Part shown: positions 11,170-24,447 of the stretch, in pieces
Layout: each line of letters starts with the position of its first letter
Numbering within the stretch: position 1 is the first letter of the stretch
NCBI GenBank assembly: GCA_949318235.1
Contig: OX439128.1
Location: forward strand, 57,125,009-57,189,008
From: Ecdyonurus torrentis
Lineage: Eukaryota; Arthropoda; Insecta; Ephemeroptera; Heptageniidae
Length of the DNA: 64,000 bases
Direction: 5' to 3'
The notes under the pieces: generated by a model
Database searches by the model: none
Told to the model about the DNA's origin: nothing
Seen by the model: only the letters and a program-made list of their open reading frames with translations
Translations under genes and position numbers: made by a program

Positions 11170-12645
11170 ATGAAACAAAGTTTCTATTTCAAGAACTAAA
11201 TGTTATTGAATGATAAAAATCATACTTTTTACACGATTAAAACTAGTTTTGATGATTTCTCAAAAACTAAGAATGCTACAGACTTTAAATTTTATTCAAA
11301 ACATAGTTTTTTTACTTCTCTACAAAAAAGATGTCTTGAACTTTTTTGCTCCGACTCATACTTTTTGGGTTATTGACAATTTTAGTTTTCACTCATCATG
11401 TAGCCAAACCAAGTCATGAAACAAAGTTTCTATTTCAAGAACCAAATGTTATTGAATGATAAAAATCATACTTTTTACACGATTAAAACTAGTTTTGATG
11501 ATTTCTCAGAAACTAAGAATGCTACAGACTAACTATTTAACTCAATACATAGCTTTTTCAATTCTCTAAAAAACGGATGTCTTAAACTTTTTTGCTCCGA
11601 CGCATACTTTTTAAGTAATTGACAATTTTAGTTTTCACTCATCATGTAGCTAAACCAAGTCATGAAACAAAGTTTCTATTTGAAGAACCAAATGTTATTG
11701 AATGATGAAAATCATAATTTTTACACGATTAAAACTAGTTTTGATGATTTCTTTAAAACTAAGAATGCTGCAGACTTCAAATTCAATTCAAAACATAGCT
11801 TTTTCAATTCTTTACAAAAAAGATGTCTTGAACTTTTTTGCTCCGACGCATACTTTTTGAGTTATTGACAATTTTAGTTTCCACTCATCATGTAGCCAAA
11901 CCGAGTCATGAAACAAAGTTTCTATTTTAAGAACCAAATGTTATTGAATGATAAAAATCATACTTTTTACACGATTAAAACTAGTTTTGATGATTTCTCA
12001 AAAACTAAGAATGCTACTGACTTTAAATTTAACTCAAAACGTAGCTTTTTCAATTCTTTACAAAAAAGATGTCTTGAACGTTTTTGCTCCGACGCATACT
12101 TTTTGGGTTATTGACAATTTTAGTTTTCACTCATCATGTAGCCAAACCAAGTCATGAAACAAAGTTTCTATTTCAAGAACCAAATGTTATTGAATGATTA
12201 AAATCATACTTTTTACACGATTAAAATTAGTTTTGATGGTTTCTAAGAAACTAAGAATGCTACAGACATCAAATTAAACTCAAAACATAGCTTTTTTATT
12301 TCTCTACAAAAAATATGTCTTGAACTTTTTTTCTCTGACGCATTCTTTTTGGGTTATTGACAATTTTAGTTTTCACTCATCATGTAGCCAAACCAAGTCA
12401 TGAAACAAAGTTTCTATTTCAAGAAACAAATGTTATTGAATGATCAAAATCATACTTTTTACACGATTAAAATTAGTTTTGATGGTTTCTCAGAAACTAA
12501 GAATGCTACAGACATCAAATTAAACTCAAAACATAGCTTTTTCAATTCTCTACAAAAAATATGTCTTGAACTTTTTTGCTCCGACGCATACTTTTTAAGT
12601 AATTGACAATTTTAGTTTTCACTCATCATGTAGCCATACCAAGTC
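11170..12645 (+). repeat. half copy of the 12-mer (six units)
   Basis: Six units follow the order gaactaaatg stop, S-type with aaaaaacggatg, E-type (11662), R-type (11908), gattaaaa stop (12154) and Q-type (12400). They match part of the 12-mer, with small changes: the E-type reads aaaactag instead of aaaattag, and the S-type reads actatttaac. The six-unit arrangement resembles the 6-mer amplified at 14612-17561. Confidence 0.85.
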
Positions 12646-14611
12646 ATGAAACAAAGTTTCTATTTCAAGAACCAAATGTTATTGAATGATAAAAATCATA
12701 CTTTTTACACGATTAAAACTAATTTTGATGATTTCTCAAAAACTAAGAATGCTACAGACTTTAAATTTTATTCAAAACATAGTTTTTTTACTTCTCTACA
12801 AAAAAGATGTCTTGAACTTTTTTGCTCCGACGCATACTTTTTGGGTTATTGACAATTTTAGTTTTCACTCATCATGTAGCCAAACCAAGTCATGAAACAA
12901 AGTTTCTATTTGAAGAACCAAATGTTATTGAATGATAAAAATCATACTTTTTACACGATTAAAATTAGTTTTGATGATTTCTCAGAAACTAAGAATGCTA
13001 CAGACTTTAAATTTTATTCAAAACATAGTTTATTTACTTCTCTACAAAAAAGATGTCTTGAACTTTTTTGCTCCGACGCATACTTTTTAAGTAATTGACA
13101 ATTTTAGTTTTCACTCATCATGTAGCTAGACCAAGTCATGAAACAAAGTTTCTATTTGAAGAACCAAATGTTATTGAATGATAAAAATCATACTTTTTAC
13201 ACGAATAAAATTAGTTTTGATGATTTCTCAGAAACTAAGAATGCTACAGACATTAAATTAAACTCAAAACATAGCTTTTTCAATTCTCTACAAAAAATAT
13301 GTCTTGAACTTTTTTGCTCCGACTCATAATTTTTGGGTTATTGACAATTTTAGTTTTCACTCATCATGTAGCCAAACCAAGTCATGAAACAAAGTTTCTA
13401 TTTCAAGAACCAAATGTTATTGAATGATAAAAATCATACTTTTTACAAGATTAAAACTAGTTTTGATGATTTCTCAGAAACTAAGAATGCTACAGACTTT
13501 AAATTTTATTCAAAACATAGTTTTTTTACTTCTCTACAAAAAATATGTCTTGAACTTTTTTGCTCCGACGCATACTTTTTAAGTAATTGACAATTTTAGT
13601 TTTCACTCATCATGTAGCCAAACCAAGTCATGAAACAAAGTTTCTATTTGAAGAACCAAATGTTATTGAATGATAAAAATCATACTTTTTACACGATTAA
13701 AACTAGTTTTGATGATTTCTCAGAAACTAAGAATGCTACAGACTAACTATTTAACTCAATACATAGCTTTTTCAATTCTCTACAAAAAAGATGTCTTGAA
13801 CTTTTTTGCTCCGACTCATACTTTTTGGGTTATTGACAATGTTAGTTTTCACTCATCATGTAGCCAAACCAAGTCATGAAACAAAGTTTCTATTTAAAGA
13901 ACTAAATGTTATTGAATGATAAAAATCATACTTTTTACACGATTAAAACTAGTTTTGATGATTTCTCAAAAACTAAGAATGCTACAGACTTTAAATTTTA
14001 TTCAAAACATAGTTTTTTTACTTCTCTACAAAAAAGATGTCTTGAACTTTTTTGCTCCGACGCATACTTTTTAAGTAATTGACAATTTTAGTTTTCACTC
14101 ATCATGTAGCCAAACCAAGTCATGAAACAAAGTTTCTATTTGAAGAACCAAATGTTATTGAATGATAAAAATCATACTTTTTACACGATTAAAACTAGTT
14201 TTGATGATTTCTCAGAAACTAAGAATGCTACAGACATCAAATTAAACTCAAAACATAGCTTTTTTAATTCTCTACAAAAAATATGTCTTAAACTTTTTTG
14301 CTCCGACTCATACTTTTTAGGTTATTGACAATTTTAGTTTTCACTCATCATGTAGCCAAACCAAGTCATGAAACAACGTTTCTATTTCAAGAACCAAATG
14401 TTATTGAATGATAAAAATCATACTTTTTACACGATTAAAACTAGTTTTGATGATTTCTCAGAAACTAAGAATGCTACAGACTAACTATTTAACTCAAAAC
14501 ATAGCTTTTTCAATTCTCTACAAAAGAGATGACAAACTTTTTTGCTCCGACGCATACTTTTTAGGTAATTGACAATTTTAGTTTTCACTCATCATGTAGC
14601 CAAACCAAGTC
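12646..14611 (+). repeat. probable founder segment of the later A/B block
   Basis: From 12400 the units run Q-type, Asn variant, agtttatttac unit, a unit ending ctcataatt, a unit with ttttacaagatt, an S-type with acaatgttag, and a tttaaagaactaaatg unit. The same order recurs from 17316 and then in every A and B copy to 36 kb. It lacks derived changes seen later, such as gttactattt and ttcaatcatc. Private changes here are acgaataaaattag (13201), gccataccaag (12634) and aacaacgtttc (14371). Confidence 0.78.
14368..14611 (+). repeat. 244-bp delta-2 monomer, leftmost copy
   Basis: The usual caaaaaagatgtcttgaac reads caaaagagatgacaaac, a complex change that loses 2 bp and puts later bases out of the 82-codon phase. 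The same lesion occurs in units starting at 20022, 27892, 34039, 38465, 41415, 44611, 45839, 47805, 54443 and 58622. Those at 38465, 41415, 44611 and 45839 also carry cttgttagg. Eleven copies of one complex lesion indicate a single origin followed by amplification. Confidence 0.9.
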
Positions 14612-16086
14612 ATGAAACAAAGTTTCTATTTGAAGAACCAAATGTTATTGAATGATAAAAATCATACTTTTTACACGATTAAAACTAGTTTTGATGATTT
14701 CTCAAAAACTAAGAATGCTACAGACTTTAAATTTTATTCAAAACATAGTTTTTTTACTTCTCTACAAAAAAGATGTCTTGAACTTTTTTGCTCCGACTCA
14801 TACTTTTTGGGTTATTGACAATTTTAGTTTTCACTCATCATGTAGCCAAACCAAGTCATGAAACAAAGTTTCTATTTCAAGAACCAAATGTTATTGAATG
14901 ATAAAAATCATACTTTTTACACGATTAAAACTAGTTTTGATGATTTCTCAGAAACTAAGAATGCTACAGACTAACTATTTAACTCAATACATAGCTTTTT
15001 CAATTCTCTAAAAAACGGATGTCTTAAACTTTTTTGCTCCGACGCATACTTTTTAAGTAATTGACAATTTTAGTTTTCACTCATCATGTAGCTAAACCAA
15101 GTCATGAAACAAAGTTTCTATTTGAAGAACCAAATGTTATTGAATGATGAAAATCATAATTTTTACACGATTAAAACTAGTTTTGATGATTTCTTTAAAA
15201 CTAAGAATGCTGCAGACTTCAAATTCAATTCAAAACATAGCTTTTTCAATTCTTTACAAAAAAGATGTCTTGAACTTTTTTGCTCCGACGCATACTTTTT
15301 GAGTTATTGACAATTTTAGTTTCCACTCATCATGTAGCCAAACCGAGTCATGAAACAAAGTTTCTATTTTAAGAACCAAATGTTATTGAATGATAAAAAT
15401 CATACTTTTTACACGATTAAACTAGTTTTGATGATTTCTCAAAAACTAAGAATGCTACTGACTTTAAATTTAACTCAAAACGTAGCTTTTTCAATTCTTT
15501 ACAAAAAAGATGTCTTGAACGTTTTTGCTCCGACGCATACTTTTTGGGTTATTGACAATTTTAGTTTTCACTCATCATGTAGCCAAACCAAGTCATGAAA
15601 CAAAGTTTCTATTTCAAGAACCAAATGTTATTGAATGATTAAAATCATACTTTTTACACGATTAAAATTAGTTTTGATGGTTTCTAAGAAACTAAGAATG
15701 CTACAGACATCAGATTAAACTCAAAACATAGCTTTTTTATTTCTCTACAAAAAATATGTCTTGAACTTTTTTTCTCTGACGCATTCTTTTTGGGTTATTG
15801 ACAATTTTAGTTTTCACTCATCATGTAGCCAAACCAAGTCATGAAACAAAGTTTCTATTTCAAGAAACAAATGTTATTGAATGATCAAAATCATACTTTT
15901 TACACGATTAAAATTAGTTTTGATGGTTTCTCAGAAACTAAGAATGCTACAGACATCAAATTAAACTCAAAACATAGCTTTTTCAATTCTCTACAAAAAA
16001 TATGTCTTGAACTTTTTTGCTCCGACGCATACTTTTTAAGTAATTGACAATTTTAGTTTTCACTCATCATGTAGCCAAACCAAGTC
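14612..16086 (+). repeat. 6-monomer HOR, copy 1 (1475 bp)
   Basis: The units are a Phe-Tyr variant with the Ser-Tyr ending (14612), S-type with aaaaaacggatg, E-type (15104), R-type with a 1-bp loss (15350), a gattaaaa-stop unit with catcagatt (15595), and Q-type (15841). The R-type loss reads gattaaactag for gattaaaactag. Confidence 0.9.
15350..15594 (+). repeat. 245-bp R-type monomer with frameshift
   Basis: One A is missing at gattaaactag. The recurring frame therefore shifts after about 24 codons into the overlapping second frame and stays open for 82 codons, to a TGA that overlaps the next unit's ATG. The unit at 16825 is an identical case. The longer frame is an accident of the shift, not evidence of a fused gene. 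Confidence 0.85.
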
Positions 16087-17561
16087 ATGAAACAAAGTTT
16101 CTATTTCAAGAACCAAATGTTATTGAATGATAAAAATCATACTTTTTACACGATTAAAACTAGTTTTGATGATTTCTCAAAAACTAAGAATGCTACAGAC
16201 TTTAAATTTTATTCAAAACATAGTTTTTTTACTTCTCTACAAAAAAGATGTCTTGAACTTTTTTGCTCCGACTCATACTTTTTGGGTTATTGACAATTTT
16301 AGTTTTCACTCATCATGTAGCCAAACCAAGTCATGAAACAAAGTTTCTATTTCAAGAACCAAATGTTATTGAATGATAAAAATCATACTTTTTACACGAT
16401 TAAAACTAGTTTTGATGATTTCTCAGAAACTAAGAATGCTACAGACTAACTATTTAACTCAATACATAGCTTTTTCAATTCTCTAAAAAACGGATGTCTT
16501 AAACTTTTTTGCTCCGACGCATACTTTTTAAGTAATTGACAATTTTAGTTTTCACTCATCATGTAGCTAAACCAAGTCATGAAACAAAGTTTCTATTTGA
16601 AGAACCAAATGTTATTGAATGATGAAAATCATAATTTTTACACGATTAAAACTAGTTTTGATGATTTCTTTAAAACTAAGAATGCTGCAGACTTCAAATT
16701 CAATTCAAAACATAGCTTTTTCAATTCTTTACAAAAAAGATGTCTTGAACTTTTTTGCTCCGACGCATACTTTTTGAGTTATTGACAATTTTAGTTTCCA
16801 CTCATCATGTAGCCAAACCGAGTCATGAAACAAAGTTTCTATTTTAAGAACCAAATGTTATTGAATGATAAAAATCATACTTTTTACACGATTAAACTAG
16901 TTTTGATGATTTCTCAAAAACTAAGAATGCTACTGACTTTAAATTTAACTCAAAACGTAGCTTTTTCAATTCTTTACAAAAAAGATGTCTTGAACGTTTT
17001 TGCTCCGACGCATACTTTTTGGGTTATTGACAATTTTAGTTTTCACTCATCATGTAGCCAAACCAAGTCATGAAACAAAGTTTCTATTTCAAGAACCAAA
17101 TGTTATTGAATGATTAAAATCATACTTTTTACACGATTAAAATTAGTTTTGATGGTTTCTAAGAAACTAAGAATGCTACAGACATCAGATTAAACTCAAA
17201 ACATAGCTTTTTTATTTCTCTACAAAAAATATGTCTTGAACTTTTTTTCTCTGACGCATTCTTTTTGGGTTATTGACAATTTTAGTTTTCACTCATCATG
17301 TAGCCAAACCAAGTCATGAAACAAAGTTTCTATTTCAAGAAACAAATGTTATTGAATGATCAAAATCATACTTTTTACACGATTAAAATTAGTTTTGATG
17401 GTTTCTCAGAAACTAAGAATGCTACAGACATCAAATTAAACTCAAAACATAGCTTTTTCAATTCTCTACAAAAAATATGTCTTGAACTTTTTTGCTCCGA
17501 CGCATACTTTTTAAGTAATTGACAATTTTAGTTTTCACTCATCATGTAGCCAAACCAAGTC
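16087..17561 (+). repeat. 6-monomer HOR, copy 2 (1475 bp)
   Basis: This copy repeats the preceding six units at an offset of 1475 bp. It carries the same 1-bp loss in the R-type unit (16825) and the same catcagatt change (17070), so the duplication came after both mutations. The first units differ at one place: tatttcaag here against tatttgaag at 14612. Confidence 0.9.
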
Positions 17562-18299
17562 ATGAAACAAAGTTTCTATTTCAAGAACCAAATGTTATTG
17601 AATGATAAAAATCATACTTTTTACACGATTAAAACTAATTTTGATGATTTCTCAAAAACTAAGAATGCTACAGACTTTAAATTTTATTCAAAACATAGTT
17701 TTTTTACTTCTCTACAAAAAAGATGTCTTGAACTTTTTTGCTCCGACGCATACTTTTTGGGTTATTGACAATTTTAGTTTTCAATCATCATGTAGCCAAA
17801 CCAAGTCATGAAACAAAGTTTCTATTTGAAGAACCAAATGTTATTGAATGATAAAAATCATACTTTTTACACGATTAAAATTAGTTTTGATGATTTCTCA
17901 GAAACTAAGAATGCTACAGACTTTAAATTTTATTCAAAACATAGTTTATTTACTTCTCTACAAAAAAGATGTCTTGAACTTTTTTGCTCCGACGCATACT
18001 TTTTAAGTAATTGACAATTTTAGTTTTCACTCATCATGTAGCTAGACCAAGTCATGAAACAAAGTTTCTATTTGAAGAACCAAATGTTATTGAATGATAA
18101 AAATCATACTTTTTACACGATTAAAATTAGTTTTGATGATTTCTCAGAAACTAAGAATGCTACAGACATTAAATTAAACTCAAAACATAGCTTTTTCAAT
18201 TCTCTACAAAAAATATGTCTTGAACTTTTTTGCTCCGACTCATAATTTTTGGGTTATTGACAATTTTAGTTTTCACTCATCATGTAGCCAAACCAAGTC
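17562..18299 (+). repeat. three-unit lead-in to the A/B block
   Basis: The units are an Asn variant with ttcaatcatc (17562), an agtttatttac unit (17808) and a ctcataatt-ended unit after gctagaccaag (18054). These are the same three units that close each A and B copy, so the block could equally be phased from 17316. Confidence 0.85.
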
Positions 18300-21200
18300 A
18301 TGAAACAAAGTTACTATTTCAAGAACCAAATGTTATTGAATGATAAAAATCATACTTTTTACAAGATTAAAACTAGTTTTGATGATTTCTCAGAAACTAA
18401 GAATGCTACAGACTTTAAATTTTATTCAAAACATAGTTTTTTTACTTCTCTACAAAAAATATGTCTTGAACTTTTTTGCTCCGACGCATACTTTTTAAGT
18501 AATTGACAATTTTAGTTTTCACTCATCATGTAGCCAAACCAAGTCATGAAACAAAGTTTCTATTTGAAGAACCAAATGTTATTGAATGATAAAAATCATA
18601 CTTTTTACACGATTAAAACTAGTTTTGATGATTTCTCAGAAACTAAGAATGCTACAGACTAACTATTTAACTCAATACATAGCTTTTTCAATTCTCTACA
18701 AAAAAGATGTCTTGAACTTTTTTGCTCCGACTCATACTTTTTGGGTTATTGACAATGTTAGTTTTCACTCATCATGTAGCCAAACCAAGTCATGAAACAA
18801 AGTTTCTATTTAAAGAACTAAATGTTATTGAATGATAAAAATCATACTTTTTACACGATTAAAACTAGTTTTGATGATTTCTCAAAAACTAAGAATGCTA
18901 CAGACTAACTATTTAACTTAAAACATAGCTTTTTCAATTCTCTACAAAAAAGATGTCTTGAACTTTTTTGCTCCGACTCATACTTTTTGGGTTATTGACA
19001 ATTTTAGTTTTCACTCATCATGTAGCCAAACCAAGTCATGAAACAAAGTTTCTATTTTAAGAACCAAATGTTATTGAATGATAAAAATCATACTTTTTAC
19101 ACGATTAAAACTAGTTTTGATGATTTCTCAAAAACTAAGAATGCTACTGACTTTAAATTTAACTCAAAACGTAGCTTTTTCAATTCTTTACAAAAAAGAT
19201 GTCTTGAACGTTTTTGCTCCGACGCATACATTTTGGGTTATTGACAATTTTAGTTTTCACTCATCATGTAGCCAAACCAAGTCATGAAACAAAGTTTCTG
19301 TTTCAAGAACCAAATGTTATTGAATGATTAAAATCATACTTTTTACACGATTAAAATTAGTTTTGATGATTTCTAAGAAACTAAGAATGCTACAGACATC
19401 AAATTAAACTCAAAACATAGCTTTTTTATTTCTCTACAAAAAATATGTCTTGAACTTTTTTTCTCTGACGCATTCTTTTTGGGTTATTGACAATTTTAGT
19501 TTTCACTCATCATGTAGCCAAACCAAGTCATGAAACAAAGTTTCTATTTCAAGAAACAAATGTTATTGAATGATCAAAATCATACTTTTTACACGATTAA
19601 AATTAGTTTTGATGGTTTCTCAGAAACTAAGAATGCTACAGACATCAAATTAAACTCAAAACATAGCTTTTTCAATTCTCTACAAAAAATATGTCTTGAA
19701 CTTTTTTGCTCCGACGCATACTTTTTAAGTAATTGACAATTTTAGTTTTCACTCATCATGTAGCCAAACCAAGTCATGAAACAAAGTTTCTATTTCAAAA
19801 AACAAATGTTATTGAATGATCAAAATCATACTTTTTACACGATTAAAATTAGTTTTGATGGTTTCTCAGAAACTAAGAATGCTACAGACATCAAATTAAA
19901 CTTAAAACATAGCTTTTTCAATTCTCTACAAAAAATATGTCTTGAACTTTTTTTCTCTGACGCATACTTTTTTGGTTATTGACAATTTTAGTTTTCACTC
20001 ATCATGTAGCCAAACCAAGTCATGAAACAAAGTTTCTATTTCAAGAACCAAATGTTATTGAATGATAAAAATCATACTTTTTACACGATTAAAACTAGTT
20101 TTGATGATTTCTCAGAAACTAAGAATGCTACAGACTAACTATTTAATTTAAAACATAGCTTTTTCAATTCTCTACAAAAGAGATGACAAACTTTTTTGCT
20201 CCGACGCATACTTTTTAGGTAATTGACAATTTTAGTTTTCACTCATCATGTAGCCAAACCAAGTCATGAAACAAAGTTTCTATTTGAAGAACCAAATGTT
20301 ATTGAATGATAAAAATCATACTTTTTACACGATTAAAACTAGTTTTGATGATTTCTCAGAAACTAAGAATGCTACAGACTAACTATTTAACTCAATACAT
20401 AGCTTTTTCAATTCTCTAAAAAAAGGATGTCTTAAACTTTTTTGCTCCGACGCATACTTTTTAAGTAATTGACAATTTTAGTTTTTACTCATCATGTAGC
20501 TAAACCAAGTCATGAAACAAAGTTTCTATTTCAAGAACCAAATGTTATTGAATGATAAAAATCATACTTTTTACAAGATTAAAACTAGTTTTGATGATTT
20601 CTCAGAAACTAAGAATGCTACAGACTTTAAATTTTATTCAAAACATAGTTTTTTTACTTCTCTACAAAAAATATGTCTTGAACTTTTTTGCTCCGACGCA
20701 TACTTTTTAAGTAATTGACAATTTTAGTTTTCACTCATCATGTAGCCAAACCAAGTCATGAAACAAAGTTTCTATTTGAAGAACCAAATGTTATTGAATG
20801 ATAAAAATCATACTTTTTACACGATTAAAACTAGTTTTGATGATTTCTCAGAAACTAAGAATGCTACAGACTAACTATTTAACTCAATACATAGCTTTTT
20901 CAATTCTCTACAAAAAAGATGTCTTGAACTTTTTTGCTCCGACTCATACTTTTTGGGTTATTGACAATGTTAGTTTTCACTCATCATGTAGCCAAACCAA
21001 GTCATGAAACAAAGTTTCTATTTAAAGAACTAAATGTTATTGAATGATAAAAATCATACTTTTTACACGATTAAAACTAGTTTTGATGATTTCTCAAAAA
21101 CTAAGAATGCTACAGACTAACTATTTAACTTAAAACATATCTTTTTCAATTCTCTACAAAAAAGATGTCTTGAACTTTTTTGCTCCGACTCATACTTTTT

Positions 21201-22725
21201 GGGTTATTGACAATTTTAGTTTTCACTCATCATGTAGCCAAACCAAGTCATGAAACAAAGTTTCTATTTTAAGAACCAAATGTTATTGAATGATAAAAAT
21301 CATACTTTTTACACGATTAAAACTAGTTTTGATGATTTCTCAAAAACTAAGAATGCTACTGACTTTAAATTTAACTCAAAACGTAGCTTTTTCAATTCTT
21401 TACAAAAAAGATGTCTTGAACGTTTTTGCTCCGACGCATACATTTTGGGTTATTGACAATTTTAGTTTTCACTCATCATGTAGCCAAACCAAGTCATGAA
21501 ACAAAGTTTCTGTTTCAAGAACCAAATGTTATTGAATGATTAAAATCATACTTTTTACACGATTAAAATTAGTTTTGATGATTTCTAAGAAACTATGAAT
21601 GCTACAGACATCAAATTAAACTCAAAACATAGCTTTTTTATTTCTCTACAAAAAATATGTCTTGAACTTTTTTTCTCTGACGCATTCTTTTTGGGTTATT
21701 GACAATTTTAGTTTTCACTCATCATGTAGCCAAACCAAGTCATGAAACAAAGTTTCTATTTCAAGAAACAAATGTTATTGAATGATCAAAATCATACTTT
21801 TTACACGATTAAAATTAGTTTTGATGGTTTCTCAGAAACTAAGAATGCTACAGACATCAAATTAAACTCAAAACATAGCTTTTTCAATTCTCTACAAAAA
21901 ATATGTCTTGAACTTTTTTGCTCCGACGCATACTTTTTAAGTAATTGACAATTTTAGTTTTCACTCATCATGTAGCCAAACCAAGTCATGAAACAAAGTT
22001 TCTATTTCAAGAACCAAATGTTATTGAATGATAAAAATCATACTTTTTACACGATTAAAACTAATTTTGATGATTTCTCAAAAACTAAGAATGCTACAGA
22101 CTTTAAATTTTATTCAAAACATAGTTTTTTTACTTCTCTACAAAAAAGATGTCTTGAACTTTTTTGCTCCGACGCATACTTTTTGGGTTATTGACAATTT
22201 TAGTTTTCAATCATCATGTAGCCAAACCAAGTCATGAAACAAAGTTTCTATTTGAAGAACCAAATGTTATTGAATGATAAAAATCATACTTTTTACACGA
22301 TTAAAATTAGTTTTGATGATTTCTCAGAAACTAAGAATGCTACAGACTTTAAATTTTATTCAAAACATAGTTTATTTACTTCTCTACAAAAAAGATGTCT
22401 TGAACTTTTTTGCTCCGACGCATACTTTTTAAGTAATTGACAATTTTAGTTTTCACTCATCATGTAGCTAGACCAAGTCATGAAACAAAGTTTCTATTTG
22501 AAGAACCAAATGTTATTGAATGATAAAAATCATACTTTTTACACGATTAAAATTAGTTTTGATGATTTCTCAGAAACTAAGAATGCTACAGACATTAAAT
22601 TAAACTCAAAACATAGCTTTTTCAATTCTCTACAAAAAATATGTCTTGAACTTTTTTGCTCCGACTCATAATTTTTGGGTTATTGACAATTTTAGTTTTC
22701 ACTCATCATGTAGCCAAACCAAGTC
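18300..22725 (+). repeat. HOR 'A', copy 1: 18 monomers, 4426 bp
   Basis: It begins with the gttactattt unit. It then runs S-type with acaatgttag, tttaaagaactaaatg stop, R-type with cgcatacatttt, a tttctgtttc unit, two Q-types (the second with acttaaaac), a 244-bp unit, S-type with gtttttactc, and a second pass of related units to 22725. Internal sub-duplication is visible: 18546-19775 resembles 20758-21987, with the later pass marked by acatatctttt and aactatgaat. Confidence 0.9.
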
Positions 22726-24447
22726 ATGAAACAAAGTTACTATTTCAAGAACCAAATGTTATTGAATGATAAAAATCATACTTTTTACAAGATTAAAACT
22801 AGTTTTGATGATTTCTCAGAAACTAAGAATGCTACAGACTTTAAATTTTATTCAAAACATAGTTTTTTTACTTCTCTACAAAAAATATGTCTTGAACTTT
22901 TTTGCTCCGACGCATACTTTTTAAGTAATTGACAATTTTAGTTTTCACTCATCATGTAGCCAAACCAAGTCATGAAACAAAGTTTCTATTTGAAGAACCA
23001 AATGTTATTGAATGATAAAAATCATACTTTTTACACGATTAAAACTAGTTTTGATGATTTCTCAGAAACTAAGAATGCTACAGACTAACTATTTAACTCA
23101 AAACGTAGCTTTTTCAATTCTTTACAAAAAAGATGTCTTGAACGTTTTTGCTCCGACGCATACTTTTTGGGTTATTGACAATTTTAGTTTTCACTCATCA
23201 TGTAGCCAAACCAAGTCATGAAACAAAGTTTCTATTTCAAGAACCAAATGTTATTGAATGATTAAAATCATACTTTTTACACGATTAAAATTAGTTTTGA
23301 TGGTTTCTAAGAAACTAAGAATGCTACAGACATCAGATTAAACTCAAAACATAGCTTTTTTATTTCTCTACAAAAAATATGTCTTGAACTTTTTTTCTCT
23401 GACGCATTCTTTTTGGGTTATTGACAATTTTAGTTTTCACTCATCATGTAGCCAAACCAAGTCATGAAACAAAGTTTCTATTTCAAGAAACAAATGTTAT
23501 TGAATGATCAAAATCATACTTTTTACACGATTAAAATTAGTTTTGATGGTTTCTCAGAAACTAAGAATGCTACAGACATCAAATTAAACTCAAAACATAG
23601 CTTTTTCAATTCTCTACAAAAAATATGTCTTGAACTTTTTTGCTCCGACGCATACTTTTTAAGTAATTGACAATTTTAGTTTTCACTCATCATGTAGCCA
23701 AACCAAGTCATGAAACAAAGTTTCTATTTCAAGAACCAAATGTTATTGAATGATAAAAATCATACTTTTTACACGATTAAAACTAATTTTGATGATTTCT
23801 CAAAAACTAAGAATGCTACAGACTTTAAATTTTATTCAAAACATAGTTTTTTTACTTCTCTACAAAAAAGATGTCTTGAACTTTTTTGCTCCGACGCATA
23901 CTTTTTGGGTTATTGACAATTTTAGTTTTCAATCATCATGTAGCCAAACCAAGTCATGAAACAAAGTTTCTATTTGAAGAACCAAATGTTATTGAATGAT
24001 AAAAATCATACTTTTTACACGATTAAAATTAGTTTTGATGATTTCTCAGAAACTAAGAATGCTACAGACTTTAAATTTTATTCAAAACATAGTTTATTTA
24101 CTTCTCTACAAAAAAGATGTCTTGAACTTTTTTGCTCCGACGCATACTTTTTAAGTAATTGACAATTTTAGTTTTCACTCATCATGTAGCTAGACCAAGT
24201 CATGAAACAAAGTTTCTATTTGAAGAACCAAATGTTATTGAATGATAAAAATCATACTTTTTACACGATTAAAATTAGTTTTGATGATTTCTCAGAAACT
24301 AAGAATGCTACAGACATTAAATTAAACTCAAAACATAGCTTTTTCAATTCTCTACAAAAAATATGTCTTGAACTTTTTTGCTCCGACTCATAATTTTTGG
24401 GTTATTGACAATTTTAGTTTTCACTCATCATGTAGCCAAACCAAGTC
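22726..24447 (+). repeat. HOR 'B', copy 1: 7 monomers, 1722 bp
   Basis: It begins with the same gttactattt unit as A. The second unit (22972) is a hybrid of the S-type and R-type; a catcagatt unit, Q-type, Asn variant, agtttatttac unit and ctcataatt unit follow. It looks like A shortened by in-register exchange. Confidence 0.9.

Noticed and set aside
15350..15598. 82-codon ORFs at 15350 and 16825 as a longer gene
   Set aside because: They arise from a 1-bp loss that joins the two overlapping frames in a unit duplicated with its 6-mer. No sign of selection or function.
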